A stretch of DNA of 64,000 bases from Phaeosaccion multiseriatum. Taxonomy: Eukaryota; Ochrophyta, other classes. A model generated the notes under the pieces. It ran no database searches. It was given only the letters and a program-made list of their open reading frames with translations, and had not been told where the DNA came from. Location: contig OZ218959.1 in assembly GCA_965112735.1 (NCBI GenBank), forward strand, positions 3,100,001-3,164,000, given 5' to 3'. This document shows, piece after piece, positions 31,530-42,655 of this stretch (position 1 is its first letter; each line of letters opens with the position of its first letter). The position numbers and the translations under genes are program-made.

Positions 31530-32403
31530 AGAGTCGTGTTGCTCTTTTCACACATTGGAGACGACTAGATGCAAAGAGAAGGTGAGTGTTTGGTGGCAGA
31601 GCCAGCACTGTCCTCATCGAAACTCGGTATGTGAAAAGGTGGTGTGCGTGGTGGAGTTGAGTGGTGTCAGCGGCTGATTGCCTGTACATCTCTGGGGTAA
31701 AGCAGGCAAGGGTACGGGGCAGTCCTCTCGATCCTCTCCACTTGCACAGTCGGTAGGCCTCCTTTGTTGTTTGGATTGTGTTGTCTCTCTCTGTCTCACG
31801 TCCTCTCCTCCTTGGCTTTTTGGCGGCTCTGCATCCACGTGCTTTTCTCCTCTCTACCATCAGATGGGGAGTACTACACTTGTAGCACAGCCACAGCAGC
31901 ACTGGGCAACAAGGAAGGCGTCGACCCTGTGAAGGAGGGGCAATGGGGCTGGCAGCAGGGAGCTAGCTCACTCATCCCCAACTCCGCAATCTTTCGGTCG
32001 CCTGTCGCTGGTCTGTGGGTCGCCCCCCCTCGGTACCACACGCTGTGGTGCCCGCGTCGCGCGACGTGTGGACCCGGGCGGGTGCTGAGGGTGGAGGATG
32101 GCAGCAGCGTGGCGGCCTGCTCCTGTGAGAGCATCAGTGAGTGGTGAGCACATTGTAGAGGAGTGAGTGAGTGAGTGAACTGTAGTTGAGGAGTGGGAGG
32201 GGGGGCAGGGGGTGAGTGTGAGCAGCATGGCGGCCTGCTCCTGTGAGTGCATCAGTGAGTGGTGAGCACATTGTAGAGGAGTGAGTGAGTGAGTGAACTG
32301 TAGTTGAGGAGTGGGAGGGGGGGCAGGGCGGTGCGTCTCTATGCACGTGGACTACTCTGCGCAGTGGTTTTCAAGCACCTAAAATTTCATCTCTCCGCTG
32401 TCA
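31530..32403. other. Region between the FNIP gene and tRNA, with a 118-bp tandem duplication
   Basis: No supported gene. A donor-like GTGAGT near 31581 and an acceptor-like CAG near 31863 could be a spliced 3' UTR of the FNIP gene, but this is speculative. Confidence 0.4.
32103..32338. repeat. Tandem duplication, two copies of 118 bp
   Basis: Copies start at 32103 (AGCAGCGTGGCGGCC) and 32221 (AGCAGCATGGCGGCC) and differ at only a few positions. Each contains GTGAGTGAGTGAG and a GGAGGGGGGGCAGGG run. Confidence 0.9.
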
Positions 32404-32498
32404 GGGTTTGTAGCTCAGGGGTAGAGTGTGCCGTTCGCATGTGTACCTGGTACATACGAAGCACGTCAATGTCAAGGGTTCAAATCCCTTCAAATCCA
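32404..32498 (+). tRNA. tRNA-Ala(CGC) with a 23-nt intron
   Basis: Acceptor stem GGGTTTG (32404-32410) pairs with CAAATCC (32491-32497) and A73 is at 32498. The third pair is G3:U70, the alanine identity element. The D arm is GCTC/GAGT. The T arm is AAGGG-TTCAAAT-CCCTT (32474-32490), matching box B. Anticodon CGC lies at 32436-32438 in loop TTCGCA. A canonical intron after position 37 spans 32440-32462 and can pair with the anticodon loop (TTCG.AT against AT.CGAA), as in eukaryotic pre-tRNAs. The spliced tRNA is 72 nt. The anticodon stem TGCCG/CGTCA has one C-U mismatch. Runs of T follow at about 32505 and 32521 and could terminate Pol III. Decay or a tRNA-derived repeat cannot be excluded. 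Confidence 0.75.
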
Positions 32499-32552
32499 AC
32501 TCGAATTTTAGTTTGTTCGCCCTTTTTTTCCCCTTACGTAGTGCTTACGTAG

Positions 32553-32583
<31 letters not shown>

Positions 32584-33391
32584 CAGCTGTTTTTTTTGTT
32601 CCCTTCCCCCATCAGGCCCCACCGGCCGATACCCTTCAAAGGTGCTCACACCTGGGGCCCACGCCCCCCCTCCTCCTCACCATGACACTCTCATCTCTCT
32701 CTCTCTCTCACACACACACACACTCGGCCCCATGCACGCCTAGCGGTTTTGGCCGCTAGGCCGCTCTAGGCCGCTCACTTTTCAGCCCTAGGCGGCCTAT
32801 AGCCCGCCTCTAGGCAGCCTCCCAGTGACCGTGGGCGCGTGCGTGGTGCCGCCCAGCCAGTGGGTAGCAGCACACCTGTAGGCCTGCACTCGTTTGCTTA
32901 AAACTGACGACACTTGGGCGGGTTCCGGGCCAGCCCAGGGGCATATGAGCATATTCCCGCCCTGGACCTGCGCCTAGTTGGCGTCTGCCCTAGGCCGCGG
33001 GCCTCCGGCCCTCGCTAGGCCGGGCAATTTTCCAATAGGCCTACAACTGTAGGCCACTGTAGGCCGTTAGGCGTGCACGGGGCCCATCTGTGACTCTGGC
33101 TGGACGACGACCTCGCGCAGATGGCTGGTGCTGCATTCGTGGTGCCTTTAAATTTCTAGGGCCACACCTCCTTTCAATATAAAGGTAGTCTGTTCATTGC
33201 AAACGGCAAGCCCTTGCTGCTCCCGCCCTCGACATGTTGTCGTGCTCTCCAGGTTTAGTTCCCTGAGCGATGAAAGCCCCAGAGCCAACGCCCCCCCAAC
33301 TAAAAGGACCTTCCATGTTGCTTTCTCTTCTGCGCCCCTCGCATTGTCTGCAGGCCAGCCCGGACCTTCGCACGAGCGACGGGGGCTTATT
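32499..33391. other. Intergenic region upstream of the Mpv17-like gene
   Basis: Contains a 29-base T run (about 32553-32583), a CT/CA microsatellite (32695-32724), the MITE-like element (32726-33084), and then about 300 bases that must include the Mpv17-like promoter. Confidence 0.6.
32726..33084. mobile_element. MITE-like non-coding element with 21-bp terminal inverted repeats
   Basis: The left end (32726-32746, GGCCCCATGCACGCCTAGCGG) is the reverse complement of the right end (33064-33084) with two mismatches in 21. The 359-base interior has no coding capacity and is dense in TAGGCC/GGCCTA palindromes. No clear target-site duplication was seen, so the exact ends could be off by a base or two. 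Confidence 0.6.
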
Positions 33392-34150
33392 ATGTTTCTC
33401 TCTCCCTCATCAGCACTGCTATTGCTGCTCCTGGCCACGTCTTTGGTAAATTCCTTCCAAGTCAAACCGGGGTTCTCCCCACCACGCCGGGAAAGGACGG
33501 CACGAGGTTCCGCGGCTCTGGCAACCGTGGATGCCATCTTCCAATCCTCACCGTACACGGCAGCGGCCATAGCGTGCGGCGTCAAGGCGAGTGCAGCGGA
33601 CTTTGTGGCTCAGAAGGGGCAGCTGCGGAAACGAGACAAGACATGCACAGAGCCAGCAAAGCGGATAGACTTGAAACGAAACTTTGCGTTTCTGGTGTAT
33701 GGAAGCGTGTACCAAGGCATCGCGCAAGAGTTCATTTATAACCACGTGTATCCCAGCGTCTTTGGAGCCCGCACCACGGTTTCCATCGTCCTGGCCAAGG
33801 TTGCCTTTGACATGTTTGTCCAGACGGTGTTTATGACCTTGCCCATCGCCTACGTGACCAAGGCCATGATTTATAGATACAAGCTCCGAGAAGCGCTCCG
33901 GAGATACCGGGATGACATTCTCAACCACGGGCTCTTGCGAAAGTATTGGTCCTTGTGGTTCCCGGTGCAGTGCCTCACCTTCGGAGTGGTACCGCAGCAT
34001 TACCGGGTGACGTTCATCGCGTTTGTTTCCTTCTTTTGGCTCATCGTCCTGAGCTCGATTACATCCAGGGGAGCGCTGCCAGCCGCCGCTGTGAAAGGGA
34101 ACGAGGAATGCGAGCTGGCGGATGGGCTGACCTGCAGCATCGATGGGTAG
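33392..34150 (+). CDS. Mpv17/PMP22-family membrane protein with plastid-type leader
   Basis: A single exon of 252 residues from the ATG at 33392. The longer upstream frame has no ATG. The N-terminus MFLSPSSALLLLLLATSLVNSF|QVK is a signal peptide ending in Phe, followed by a basic stretch (PPRRERTARGSAAL), so targeting to the plastid or its envelopes is likely. The Mpv17 domain covers about 50-235. It has SPYTAAAIACGVKASAADFVAQ, DLKRNFAFLVYGSVYQGIAQEF, FDMFVQTVFMTLPIAYVTKA and the C-terminal signature YWSLWFPVQCLTFGVVPQHY plus VTFIAFVSFFWLIVLSSI. Four membrane helices are expected. Family members form channels in organelle inner membranes. Transported solute is unknown. Confidence 0.9.
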   Translation: MFLSPSSALLLLLLATSLVNSFQVKPGFSPPRRERTARGSAALATVDAIFQSSPYTAAAIACGVKASAADFVAQKGQLRKRDKTCTEPAKRIDLKRNFAFLVYGSVYQGIAQEFIYNHVYPSVFGARTTVSIVLAKVAFDMFVQTVFMTLPIAYVTKAMIYRYKLREALRRYRDDILNHGLLRKYWSLWFPVQCLTFGVVPQHYRVTFIAFVSFFWLIVLSSITSRGALPAAAVKGNEECELADGLTCSIDG

Positions 34151-35879
34151 ATAGATTCGTATTGTCTGTTTCTTGGGTGATAGACATAATTACATATAGT
34201 GATACAAACATTGTTGTTGCAAGTCCACTCTCTTGATTCAAACAATTAAATAAAGGAGGAAGAGAGGGGCACTATGTATTATTTCAAATAAAATGAAAAA
34301 TAATAAAAAATGGGTCGCTCGTTGGCCCGCAGCACAAAAAGGCCATGATGGCGGTGCTCTTCCCTTCCCCTCCGTGTGCCTTTCCCCGGGGCCTTGTGTG
34401 CTCCTGCATCATCGTGCCGGGGTTGGGAGGGTCCACTCTAATCCACTCCACTCCACTCCACTCCCGCCGGGGACCACCACAGTCTGACCACAGCGGCAGC
34501 GGCAGCAGCGGCACCTTCCTCCCACGCCTTCTCCTCGCTCACCTGCTGCTGAATCTGACCAGTCGTCTACCCCCGTCGGAAGGAGAGGAGCGAATACTCT
34601 CCTTCTGGCTGCACCGTGAGACCTCCCTCCGGCGAGAGGGCAGGGCACAATGGAAGCCCAGGCCCCAGCGTACCACTTCGCACAGTCACCCAATTGGTGC
34701 CGGAGCGCCTCTTGATGTGCTGTACTGCACCGCCCGCAAGCACATGTTGATGCACAGCCGCTGCCCGCAGGCAAGCCTCCATGCAAGTGTGTGGTGAGTA
34801 CGATGGTGTGTGCAGCGCTTGGCAGCGGCCACAGGAAGCCGCGGGCGAGAGAATCGACACCTGAGGCGCCAGCCGCCCCCATCCTTGCCCCCCACCCCTC
34901 TCCCTGTGCCCCCTCCGCTTCGCTTCCCCCGCCCTTTGCGTGGGCTCCATGGCCATGAGCGTGTCGTGAAAAACTGCGCATGTCTCGGCCACCACTTCCA
35001 TCTCCTTTTTGGTCTTCACTTCCATCTCCTTTGTGATCTTGTCACAAGCAAGCGCACACCCATTTCGTCGCTGCCCGCGACGCCAAGGAATATATGTGGG
35101 ACCCCTCGCTCGCGCATTTCGCTGTCTCCGAACGGCACCGAAGATGGCTCCAAGCGGCATCTGCTTGCCTCCCCCCCGCCCCCCCTCCTGCTCCTGCTCC
35201 TGCTCTCGCTGTGCGCGCTGGTCCTCTCCACCCCCCCCCCCCCGCAGCCGCCAACGAGAGAAGCTCTACGCCACGAAGGCAGTGAGGGCGGCGCTCTTTC
35301 TCTCCGCGTGCATGCAGCAAAGGGCCCTCCATGCCTGCCCCGGCCTTATTACCCTACGGTATGATGGACATAAGCGCCGTCTCCTCTCCTTGGAGGATAC
35401 CCACCAGCGCCGGCCAGCCAAGGAAAGTGCCGGGGTTGGCTCCACACACCCAGTAGCAGCTCCAAAGTCCTCATATCCACAAGCAGGAAGCCTCCCTCTC
35501 TCGTGCAGCTCCGGCGGGCAGGGAGGCCCAAGTGCCCTTCCTTGCTGCACGGCATGACGAAGCCCGAGGTGTCCACAGTGTCCTGGACCGATCGGTAAAT
35601 CGCCTCCTCGATGGGACACCACCTCCTCCGTCCTCCACAGTGACACCTCCTGCTCGCCCTTCTCCTGCGCCTTCGATTGCATCTACTGCCATCTGCTACA
35701 TCAGCTGCCACTTGTCCGAGCCCAGTTCCCCCCCCCCCCTTTGCCGTCTCCGTGGCCACCCCCCTTGCCATGTTGGTGCCCGGAATGTTGTCATTTGTTG
35801 TGTGGACGACGCGCCCAGCACCAAACCGCCCACTCGCATGAGGCGGCACAAAGTTTCCACACCAAGAGCCGAGTGGAGA
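34151..35879. other. Intergenic region, no supported gene
   Basis: About 1.7 kb. Short frames on both strands show no recognised family. A few minus-strand stretches (near 34700-34770 and 35280-35560) may be further remnants of the ankyrin-type pseudogene upstream, but this could not be shown. Confidence 0.4.
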
Positions 35880-36690
35880 CAAACTCCTCAGTCCTCGCAG
35901 TCGCAGTCGCAGGGGTGGCCGTTGGCGTGTCGTGTACCCACTGCTTAATCTCCTCAAAGGCCCCATCGGAGATTTCCCACTTGTTCTCAGGTAACGATGA
36001 CCCATGAAACCTCCATCCCTAATGACCTGTGGACACGATTTTTCGTCCCATGAACACAGCACTTGCTCTGACCGGAGCCACTGGAGCATTGCGAGGCTCT
36101 TGGCGGACGCGACTGTGTGGTGGCAGACCCAGGTCTCCCAGCGCCACAGGTGGCGGGCATGGGTGTAGAGGAGCTGCAGTACCCCAAGGTTCCCCTTGAA
36201 AGCAGAAAACTCAACCCCACTGCCCCAATTTCCGTGCTCATTCTCTTCCAGCAAGGCTCACGCACGAGGATGATTGAGCAGACACTCCACCACGGGAATG
36301 TGGCCTCCCAGACACGCGACATTCCAGTTGTTGTAGACAAATTGAGCATTGCCTTCCTCCGAGAGGAGCCACTCTAGCATCGACACTTTCCCTTCCAACT
36401 TCTCCACAAATTACACCTCTCCTTCGCAGGACCATCTTTGGATCTCAGCCATTGGAGGATGCTCAGGCCATGCTGCGCATTGCTTGTCGTTGCCTCACAC
36501 ACGCTTTTACTCCAGGGGCAGCCCTTGCCATGGAGGGCCTGGCACATCTGGGCATTGGCATACCTAGCAGCTGTCTCAAAAGTCTCAACACTCAGCGCAC
36601 ACCCGAAGCGCTTCGCACTCCACCACGCTCCTCTTAGATGTGCTCTTGGCGGATGTGCACGTCTGTTGTGGTCCATCCACTCCTTGCTCA
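35880..36690 (-). pseudogene. Decayed ankyrin-repeat-like gene
   Basis: Minus-strand fragments read as the ankyrin type common in brown algae and giant viruses (CPW..-C..A...GH...LQWLRS). Examples are ETFETAARYANAQMCQALHG with KGCPWSKSVCEATTS and SILQWLRSKDG, then VSMLEWLLSEEGNAQFV with NNWNVACLGGHIPVVECLL, then AFKGNLGVLQLLYTHA and SAKSLAMLQWLRSEQVL with CSWDEKSC, then WEISDGAFEEIKQWVHDTP. Consecutive fragments are in different frames, with a stop after the second. The break points lack usable splice sites, so frameshifts rather than introns are likely. An intact start was not found. Confidence 0.55.
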
Positions 36691-37332
36691 CCGTCGCGAG
36701 AAAGGCGTCCTGACCTTCGCCAACACGATAACCATGACTCTGCTGAGTACCTCACCTTGCGCCAATGCGTTTTCACAGGCCTTGAAGGGGGGCACGGCAC
36801 CACAGAAGCATGGATCCTTCGGCCCCTGCCCCGCTTTGTCCCATCTGTGCTGCTGCGGCTACTGCTCCCTCCCCCCTCCATCTTCGTTCCCTTCTCTCAA
36901 ACCGTCTTCATTTCCTTCCTGTAAACCCCTCTCCCCCCCTTTCTTCTTTTTTGTTTTTGTTTTCCGACTTCCCTAGTTTCCAGTGTTCTACACGAATTTC
37001 AGCTCGTTAGATCCCCCCTTTCTCTCTCTCCTCTCCCACACAGTTGTGCTGTGTGTAGTCAAGAGCAGTAGAGAGGAGCATCTATAGCAACACGAAGCCG
37101 GGGGAGTCTCCTCCCTCTCTTTCTCCATCCGAGTTCCGCTTTTTTATAGTAACGGACGCATTGGGATCGATAAACAGTAACGGGCTGCATCCCGGCATCG
37201 AGGGAAGAGTGGACGAGTATTGCTCCTTGCCACAGCAGTTGGGGCCAAACCACGGGTAGCCTCCGTCACGACACAGGGACTGCAAGAAGAGACAAGGGGT
37301 AGAGGAGCGTCGATGGGGAGGGAGAAGCCTCG
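36691..37332. promoter_or_regulatory. Upstream region of the AMBRA1-like gene
   Basis: About 640 bases with pyrimidine-rich patches and no supported gene. The AMBRA1-like promoter should lie here. Confidence 0.4.
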
Positions 37333-38954
37333 ATGATGCGCAGGAGGAAAAGGCGGCGGGGCCTTCTACACTCCTTGGCGGACAGGCAGTCCACCGGGCT
37401 AGGGCGAGAGGTTGTGGCGAGGGGGGAGGAGCGATCGACCACCCACCACGAGGCAGAATACCTCGAGCTTCCTCCTTCCGACCTTACTCGTTCCACGCTT
37501 GCCATCGACTTCAGCCCCAACGGCGGGAACTACCTTGCGTCCACTCACGGCGATCATACTGTCAAGATCTCACAGTTCTCGACCCGCAGAGTGGTGTGCT
37601 GCTTAGAGGGCCACCCCCGTACGCCATGGACCGTCAAATTCCACCCCCGCGATCCCAGGTGTGTCTGCCAGAGCCCACGTGCTCCAGAACATGGCAAAGG
37701 GCAAAGAGGAACTGCCGACTCGGAGGCAGGGCAGGATAGAGATCCCAAGTCAGGGGGGGAGGGCTACAAAGAAGAAAGAGGAGCACAACCACTGCCGTAC
37801 ACCCTTCTTGACCACGCTTCCGCCGCTCCTCCTCTCCTCCTCCTCCTCCTCCTCCTCCTCCTCCTCCTGCTACTGCTGCTGCGCAGGATCGTGGCATCTG
37901 GTTGCCTTGGAGGATACGTCAAGGTGTGGAACACGGCGACCGGAGCCTGTTTGTGCTCTTCCGTGCTCGCCTTTGCCATCATCAGCCTGAGCTTCCACTG
38001 CTCGGGCGACGTGATTGCCATTGCTTGTGGTCGGGGCCTGTACTTGTGGGATTATAACAACAAGCCTGCTCCAATACGCATCTGGAAGCATGTCTACGCG
38101 CTGAGGTGTGTGTGCTTCACCCCAGATGGCAAGGGGCTCATCCTAGGGGCTGCGAATGAGAGCCAGGAGGTGCAGCAGCAGCGGCAGCAGCAGCAGCAGC
38201 AGCAGCAATGGCGCCAGCAATGGCGGCAGCAGTGGCAGCAGCACGAGGGGGGGGGGCAGCAGCAGCAGCAGCCAGTGAGCGGACCATCTCCTTATCCAGC
38301 CAGCGCTGGGGCTTCTGCCGCAATGTTTGGAGGTGCCCCAGCCTCCTTCCTCCCTCAAGTGCTCTCCTCCGCCCCCCCCCCTGTCAGGGTAACTCCGACC
38401 TTCAAGCTCATTTTTTGGAATTTCTGTATTAAAGCCGCTAGACAAGTCCTGGGGGTGGACCTCGAGGAGGAGGAAGAAAGCGAAGACGAGGAAGAAGACG
38501 AGGATGAAGAGGAGGACGAGGACGAGGAGGAGGAGGAGGAGGATGAGGATGAGGAGGACATGGAGGGAGGGGTGGGGGAGAGGGGAGTTGGGCTAGGAGC
38601 AGACGGCGAGGAAGGTAATCCGAGTGGCGAGGAAGCCGTTGCCGCAGCAGTAGCGGCAGCGGCAGCAGCAACAGCAGCAGCAACAGCATCATCATCATCA
38701 TCATCATCCTCGGCGGCGGCATCAGCCGTATCAGCAGCAGCAGCCGCAACAGCAACAGCGACATCCATACGCAATGTATTATCAGCAGCAAGGAGAGGGG
38801 GAGGAGGCGGAGGCGGAGGCGGGGAGGCTGCGGTACACTCCAGCCCCACCTTGGGAGCCTTGGGAGCTTTTGGAGGTCGAAGCTCAATGCCGGCGTCCAT
38901 GCCGGGCGCTGGAGCGGCGGCTGAAAGGGTCCTCACCAACGTACGTAGCGCTAC

Positions 38955-39000
<46 letters not shown>

Positions 39001-42000
39001 GTTTCTCTCGCTCTCTCTGTGTGTGTGCGTATGTGTGTTTGTGAGTGTGGGTGGCTGGGTTGGCACTAGAGGTGTCGGTATAGGGCCTCTCCGCAGCTTG
39101 CGGCTGAATGAGTGCTTGACTTTACTTCGCTTTGCTTGTCCGCCTGTCCCAAGTCTGTACCCTTTCCCTTGTTGGAGTACGGCAGTCGTCATCTGTGCTC
39201 CAGAAGTGATGCTCGCTCTCAATCAAGATTGCGATCGTGCTCTCAGTCCCTGATGGGACCCCTACCCATATTCCTCTTTATTGCGTGTCTCCGTGACTCT
39301 CTCTCTCACTCACTCACTCTCTCCTTGTCTCTATACACGTCTCTCTTCTCCTGAACTTTCCCATGTGCCTCTCCTCTGCGCTCGTAGGCTCGAGTGTTGC
39401 TGGATCGTGCTCTGCTGTACAACGACGGAGGAATGGACATTTCTCTCTGCGGCCGTTTCCTCTACGCCTGTGCAGAGCTGAAACTCCCGCTCGGCTTGTT
39501 TGATCTGCGACAGAGCCGCCTTCACAGTGCAATCCGCCGTAAGCGCCAGAGGCAGGAGCAGCGGCACTGCGGGTGGGGGACGCCGCAGGATGGCAGTCGA
39601 TGGAGTAGAGGGAAGGATGGCAGTCGATGGAGTAGAGGGAAGGATGATGGCAGTGGAGGGCATGTGTGGGGCGGCGCAGTCGAGGTGGAGCAGCAGGAGA
39701 AGGAGGAGGAGGGGAAGGAGACAGGCAGGCCTTCGGCTTCGGGGGCTCCGTGGACACCCGAGGCGGTGGCTTGGCCTCAGTCGGAGCCGCGGACAGAGAC
39801 AGGGCCGGGGACAGAATCGACCTACACCCGACCCTCGGATGGGGGCTACAGACAGGAGGAGGCGGAGTACACACGCGAAGGGGCGGCGCTGGGCCATGGA
39901 GGAATGGGCGATGGAGGTGTCGGGGGCAGGCAGACGGGCCCCAGCACTGGCACTCATGCTGGCTCAAGCACTGGCACTGACACTGGGGCTGGGGCTAGGG
40001 CTGGGGCTGGTGGCTTTGCTACTCCCATTCGGCCTTCTCATCCTCCTCCTCCTTCTCCTCCTCGTTCTACTACTACTACTGCTGGTGGTGGTCGAGGTGG
40101 TGATGGTGGCGATGGTGGTGGGGGTGGTGGTGGAGGTGGTGGTGGAGGTGGTGGTGGTCGATGTGGTGGTGGAGGTGGTGGAGCGTCCTCGAGAGGTGGC
40201 GCTGGACTCGTGCTCCGGAAGGGGCATGGTGTGAAGCGGAAGCTCCCTACCTGGGGCGCCGGCCGAGCAGGTGAGAGAGAGAGAGAGAGAGTTGTCCCGA
40301 AGCTCTATCCCGAGCTGTCGCCCTAACTCACGCACACGCGTATGCGTCAGGCTTCAGCTGTGCTAGACCCTACCCATCAAGCACCGTGCTCCGCCCTAAG
40401 ATGGGGATGGGCCTATGCTATACCTTGGTCTGCTCTGCCTCTGCCTCTGTCTTGCCTGCAGCCCCTCCCTCCTTCGACTCCCTCTGCACTCGTTGTCGCA
40501 GGCAGAGCATTGCTTTGCCCCGCCACAGAGAGGGAGACTCGCGGAGTCGGTGGTGTGTTGTGTGTTTTGTGGTGTGGTGTCGCCTCCTTTCTCACCACAA
40601 CCCCTCTCTTCCCGGTGCCTTTTTCTCTCCTCCCTTGTGCCCTTGGTTGGTCATCGACATATCCCCAATTGTCTCTCTTCTTCTCCCCTCTCCCCTCTCG
40701 CTCTCTCTCTCTCTCTCTCCCATTGGTTCTCTTCCTTCCCCCTCTCGCGCTCTCTCTCTCTCGCACAGGAGGTTGTGGTGCCTTTCGTGGGCATTTGTGG
40801 GGAGGAGCAGCGGCGGCGGCGGCAGCAGCAGCGAAGCGCCAACGGAGTGCTTTCGAGAGGGAAAGAGCAGCAGCTGCAGCAGTACCACCACAGCCACCAC
40901 CGCCGCCACCATCATCAACATCAGATTCGGTGGCATCGTCAGGAGTATCAGCAGCAGAAACAGCAGCAGCAGCAGCAGCAGCAACAGCAACATCTTCAGC
41001 AGCAGCAAAGGCTTTCGGGGGACATCGAAGCAGAGCAGCGGACGCTCAGAGGAGGATGGGGTACTGGGCAGCAAGGCAAGTCACAAATGGCGGCAACGAA
41101 GAAGATGACGAGGATGTCGAGGACACAAAGGAACGGCGGGGCGAAGAAGGCTACCACTATGTGCCTCATCTCCTCATGCTCCGTATATACCCCCCTTGGG
41201 CTGAGGAGCCCCCCTCCCCTTCCAAAGTGCAAGCGCACGGAGAGGAGAAGTCGCCCCCCTCCCCCTCCCCGGCTGTGGTAGTGGCAACTAGCCCCCTTGA
41301 CGCACAGGCTGTACCCACAGATGAGCCTGCCGCCGCTGGGGAGAGGGACGAGGAAGAGGAGCAGCAGCAGGAAGGGGAGGAGGAACAGGAGGAGGGGCTC
41401 GGAGGAGGCAGGCGGGGGGTGGGGCAGGGGCACTGGATGTCTGCCGAGGAGGATCTGGGCTTCGGCGGCTTCGTCGGCAGCAGCAGGGGCAATGGCAGGG
41501 GCGCCTCCTTCGGCCCAGCGGGAGCCTCTTCCCCTTCCTCCTCTGCGCCGCTGGGGGGTAGGGAGGCATCACACCCACGCCACGTGGGATCAGACCATCA
41601 ATGGAGAGCCAACAAGCGAAGGAGGCTGGAGGGGGCTCCTTTCCCCGGGCGGGACGAGTTCGAGCACGCGTCGGTTGTTCGGGCTGTGAGCTTTGCGCAC
41701 AGGGACCCCAAGGAAGTGACCTCCATCAAGCTCTCTGCCACCTCCGCTTTCGTCCTCCTCGGCTGTGGAGTCACAGAGGCGGCGCCGCCTCGCCAGGGGG
41801 GAGGGGGGCCGGGGCAAGGGCCAGGCAGGTGGCAGGGTGGCGGTGGTGGTGGTGGTGGTGGTGGTGGTGGTGGTGGTGGTGGTGGTGGTGGTAGCGGCAG
41901 CGGCGGGGCTAGGGAAGAGTCCTGGAACGGCTCCGGCTCGGCAACGACGATTTACCGCATGAGGGGAGACACCATGGACTTTGTGGTGAGTGTGTTGGTG

Positions 42001-42478
42001 ATACAGAGGGAGTGAGTGAGGAAGGGAGGGAGGGAGGGAGGGAGTGAGGGAGTGATGAGCGCGTGTGTGTCTGGCAGTGTAGGAAGGAGCATGTGTCTTT
42101 TGTCTTTTGCTCTTGTTTGCGGGCAGGTGCAACGTCACGCCTGTCGTCGGACACACCCCACCCACCCTCACTCTTTCTCATCCCCCCTGCTCCGCCCACA
42201 CATAAACACGCACGCGCACACGTACACACACGCACACACACGCACCTACATACACACACGCACACACGCATGCACGCACACACACACACGCGCGCACACA
42301 CACACATCGACCTCGCCCGCCCTCCCCCTCAACACAACAGGCCCAAATCGCTACGGAGGAGGACGACGTCAACATTGCCCGCTTCCACCCCGAGCCCGCC
42401 GTCGGATTCGTGTATGGCACCAACAAGGGCAGGCTGCGAGTCATCAGCGGCGGCGGGGGAGGCGGAACGGACCGCTGA
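37333..42478 (+). CDS. AMBRA1: AMBRA1-like WD40 protein (autophagy / CUL4-DDB1 adaptor)
   Basis: Exons 37333-37658, 37887-38940, 39388-40270, 40769-41985 and 42341-42478 join in phase to 1205 residues (human AMBRA1 about 1300). The N-terminal WD40 units give STLAIDFSPNGGNYLASTHG, HPRTPWTVKFHPRDPR, then IVASGCLGGYVKVWNTATGA and ALRCVCFTPDGKGL, closely following human FHP-ASGCLDGEVRIWD. The C-terminal half-propeller is also conserved: LYNDGGMDISLCGRFLYACA, YHYVPHLLMLRIYPP, VTSIKLSATSAFVLLGCGV and RFHPEPAVGFVYGTNKGRLR (human WLPEPGLGLAYGTNKGDL). The two halves are separated by about 700 residues of disordered sequence, with a Glu/Asp run (38460-38560) and poly-Gly and poly-Ala tracts. AMBRA1 acts with Beclin1 and as a DCAF for CUL4-DDB1. 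Conservation of those partner contacts here is inferred only. Confidence 0.85.
38958..38998 (+). repeat. CT dinucleotide tract in AMBRA1-like intron 2
   Basis: About 20 CT units shortly after the donor at 38941. Similar CT tracts lie before the acceptors of intron 3 (40700-40762) and of a START-gene intron (3310-3343). Confidence 0.85.
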
Positions 42479-42655
42479 CCCTGACCGCTGACCCTGACCC
42501 TGACCCTGACCGCTGACCCTGACCCTGACCTTGGTGCTGCCGCGGCCTCCCCGCGGCCGCTGTCTCATGAAGCGGGTCGGGAGGGCGTTCGTCTCACATG
42601 GGCCAGCTCAGCTGCTGCTCAGCTCAGCTCAGCTCAGCTCAGCTCAGCTCAGCGG
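42470..42655. repeat. CTGACC hexamer and CAGCT pentamer arrays
   Basis: About 42474-42530 repeats CTGACC/CTGACCG, beginning inside the stop-codon region of the AMBRA1-like gene. About 42603-42653 is a pentameric AGCTC array. Confidence 0.85.

Noticed and set aside
33197-33391. N-terminal extension of the Mpv17-like protein
   Set aside because: No ATG opens the extension, and the ATG at 33392 gives a textbook signal peptide.
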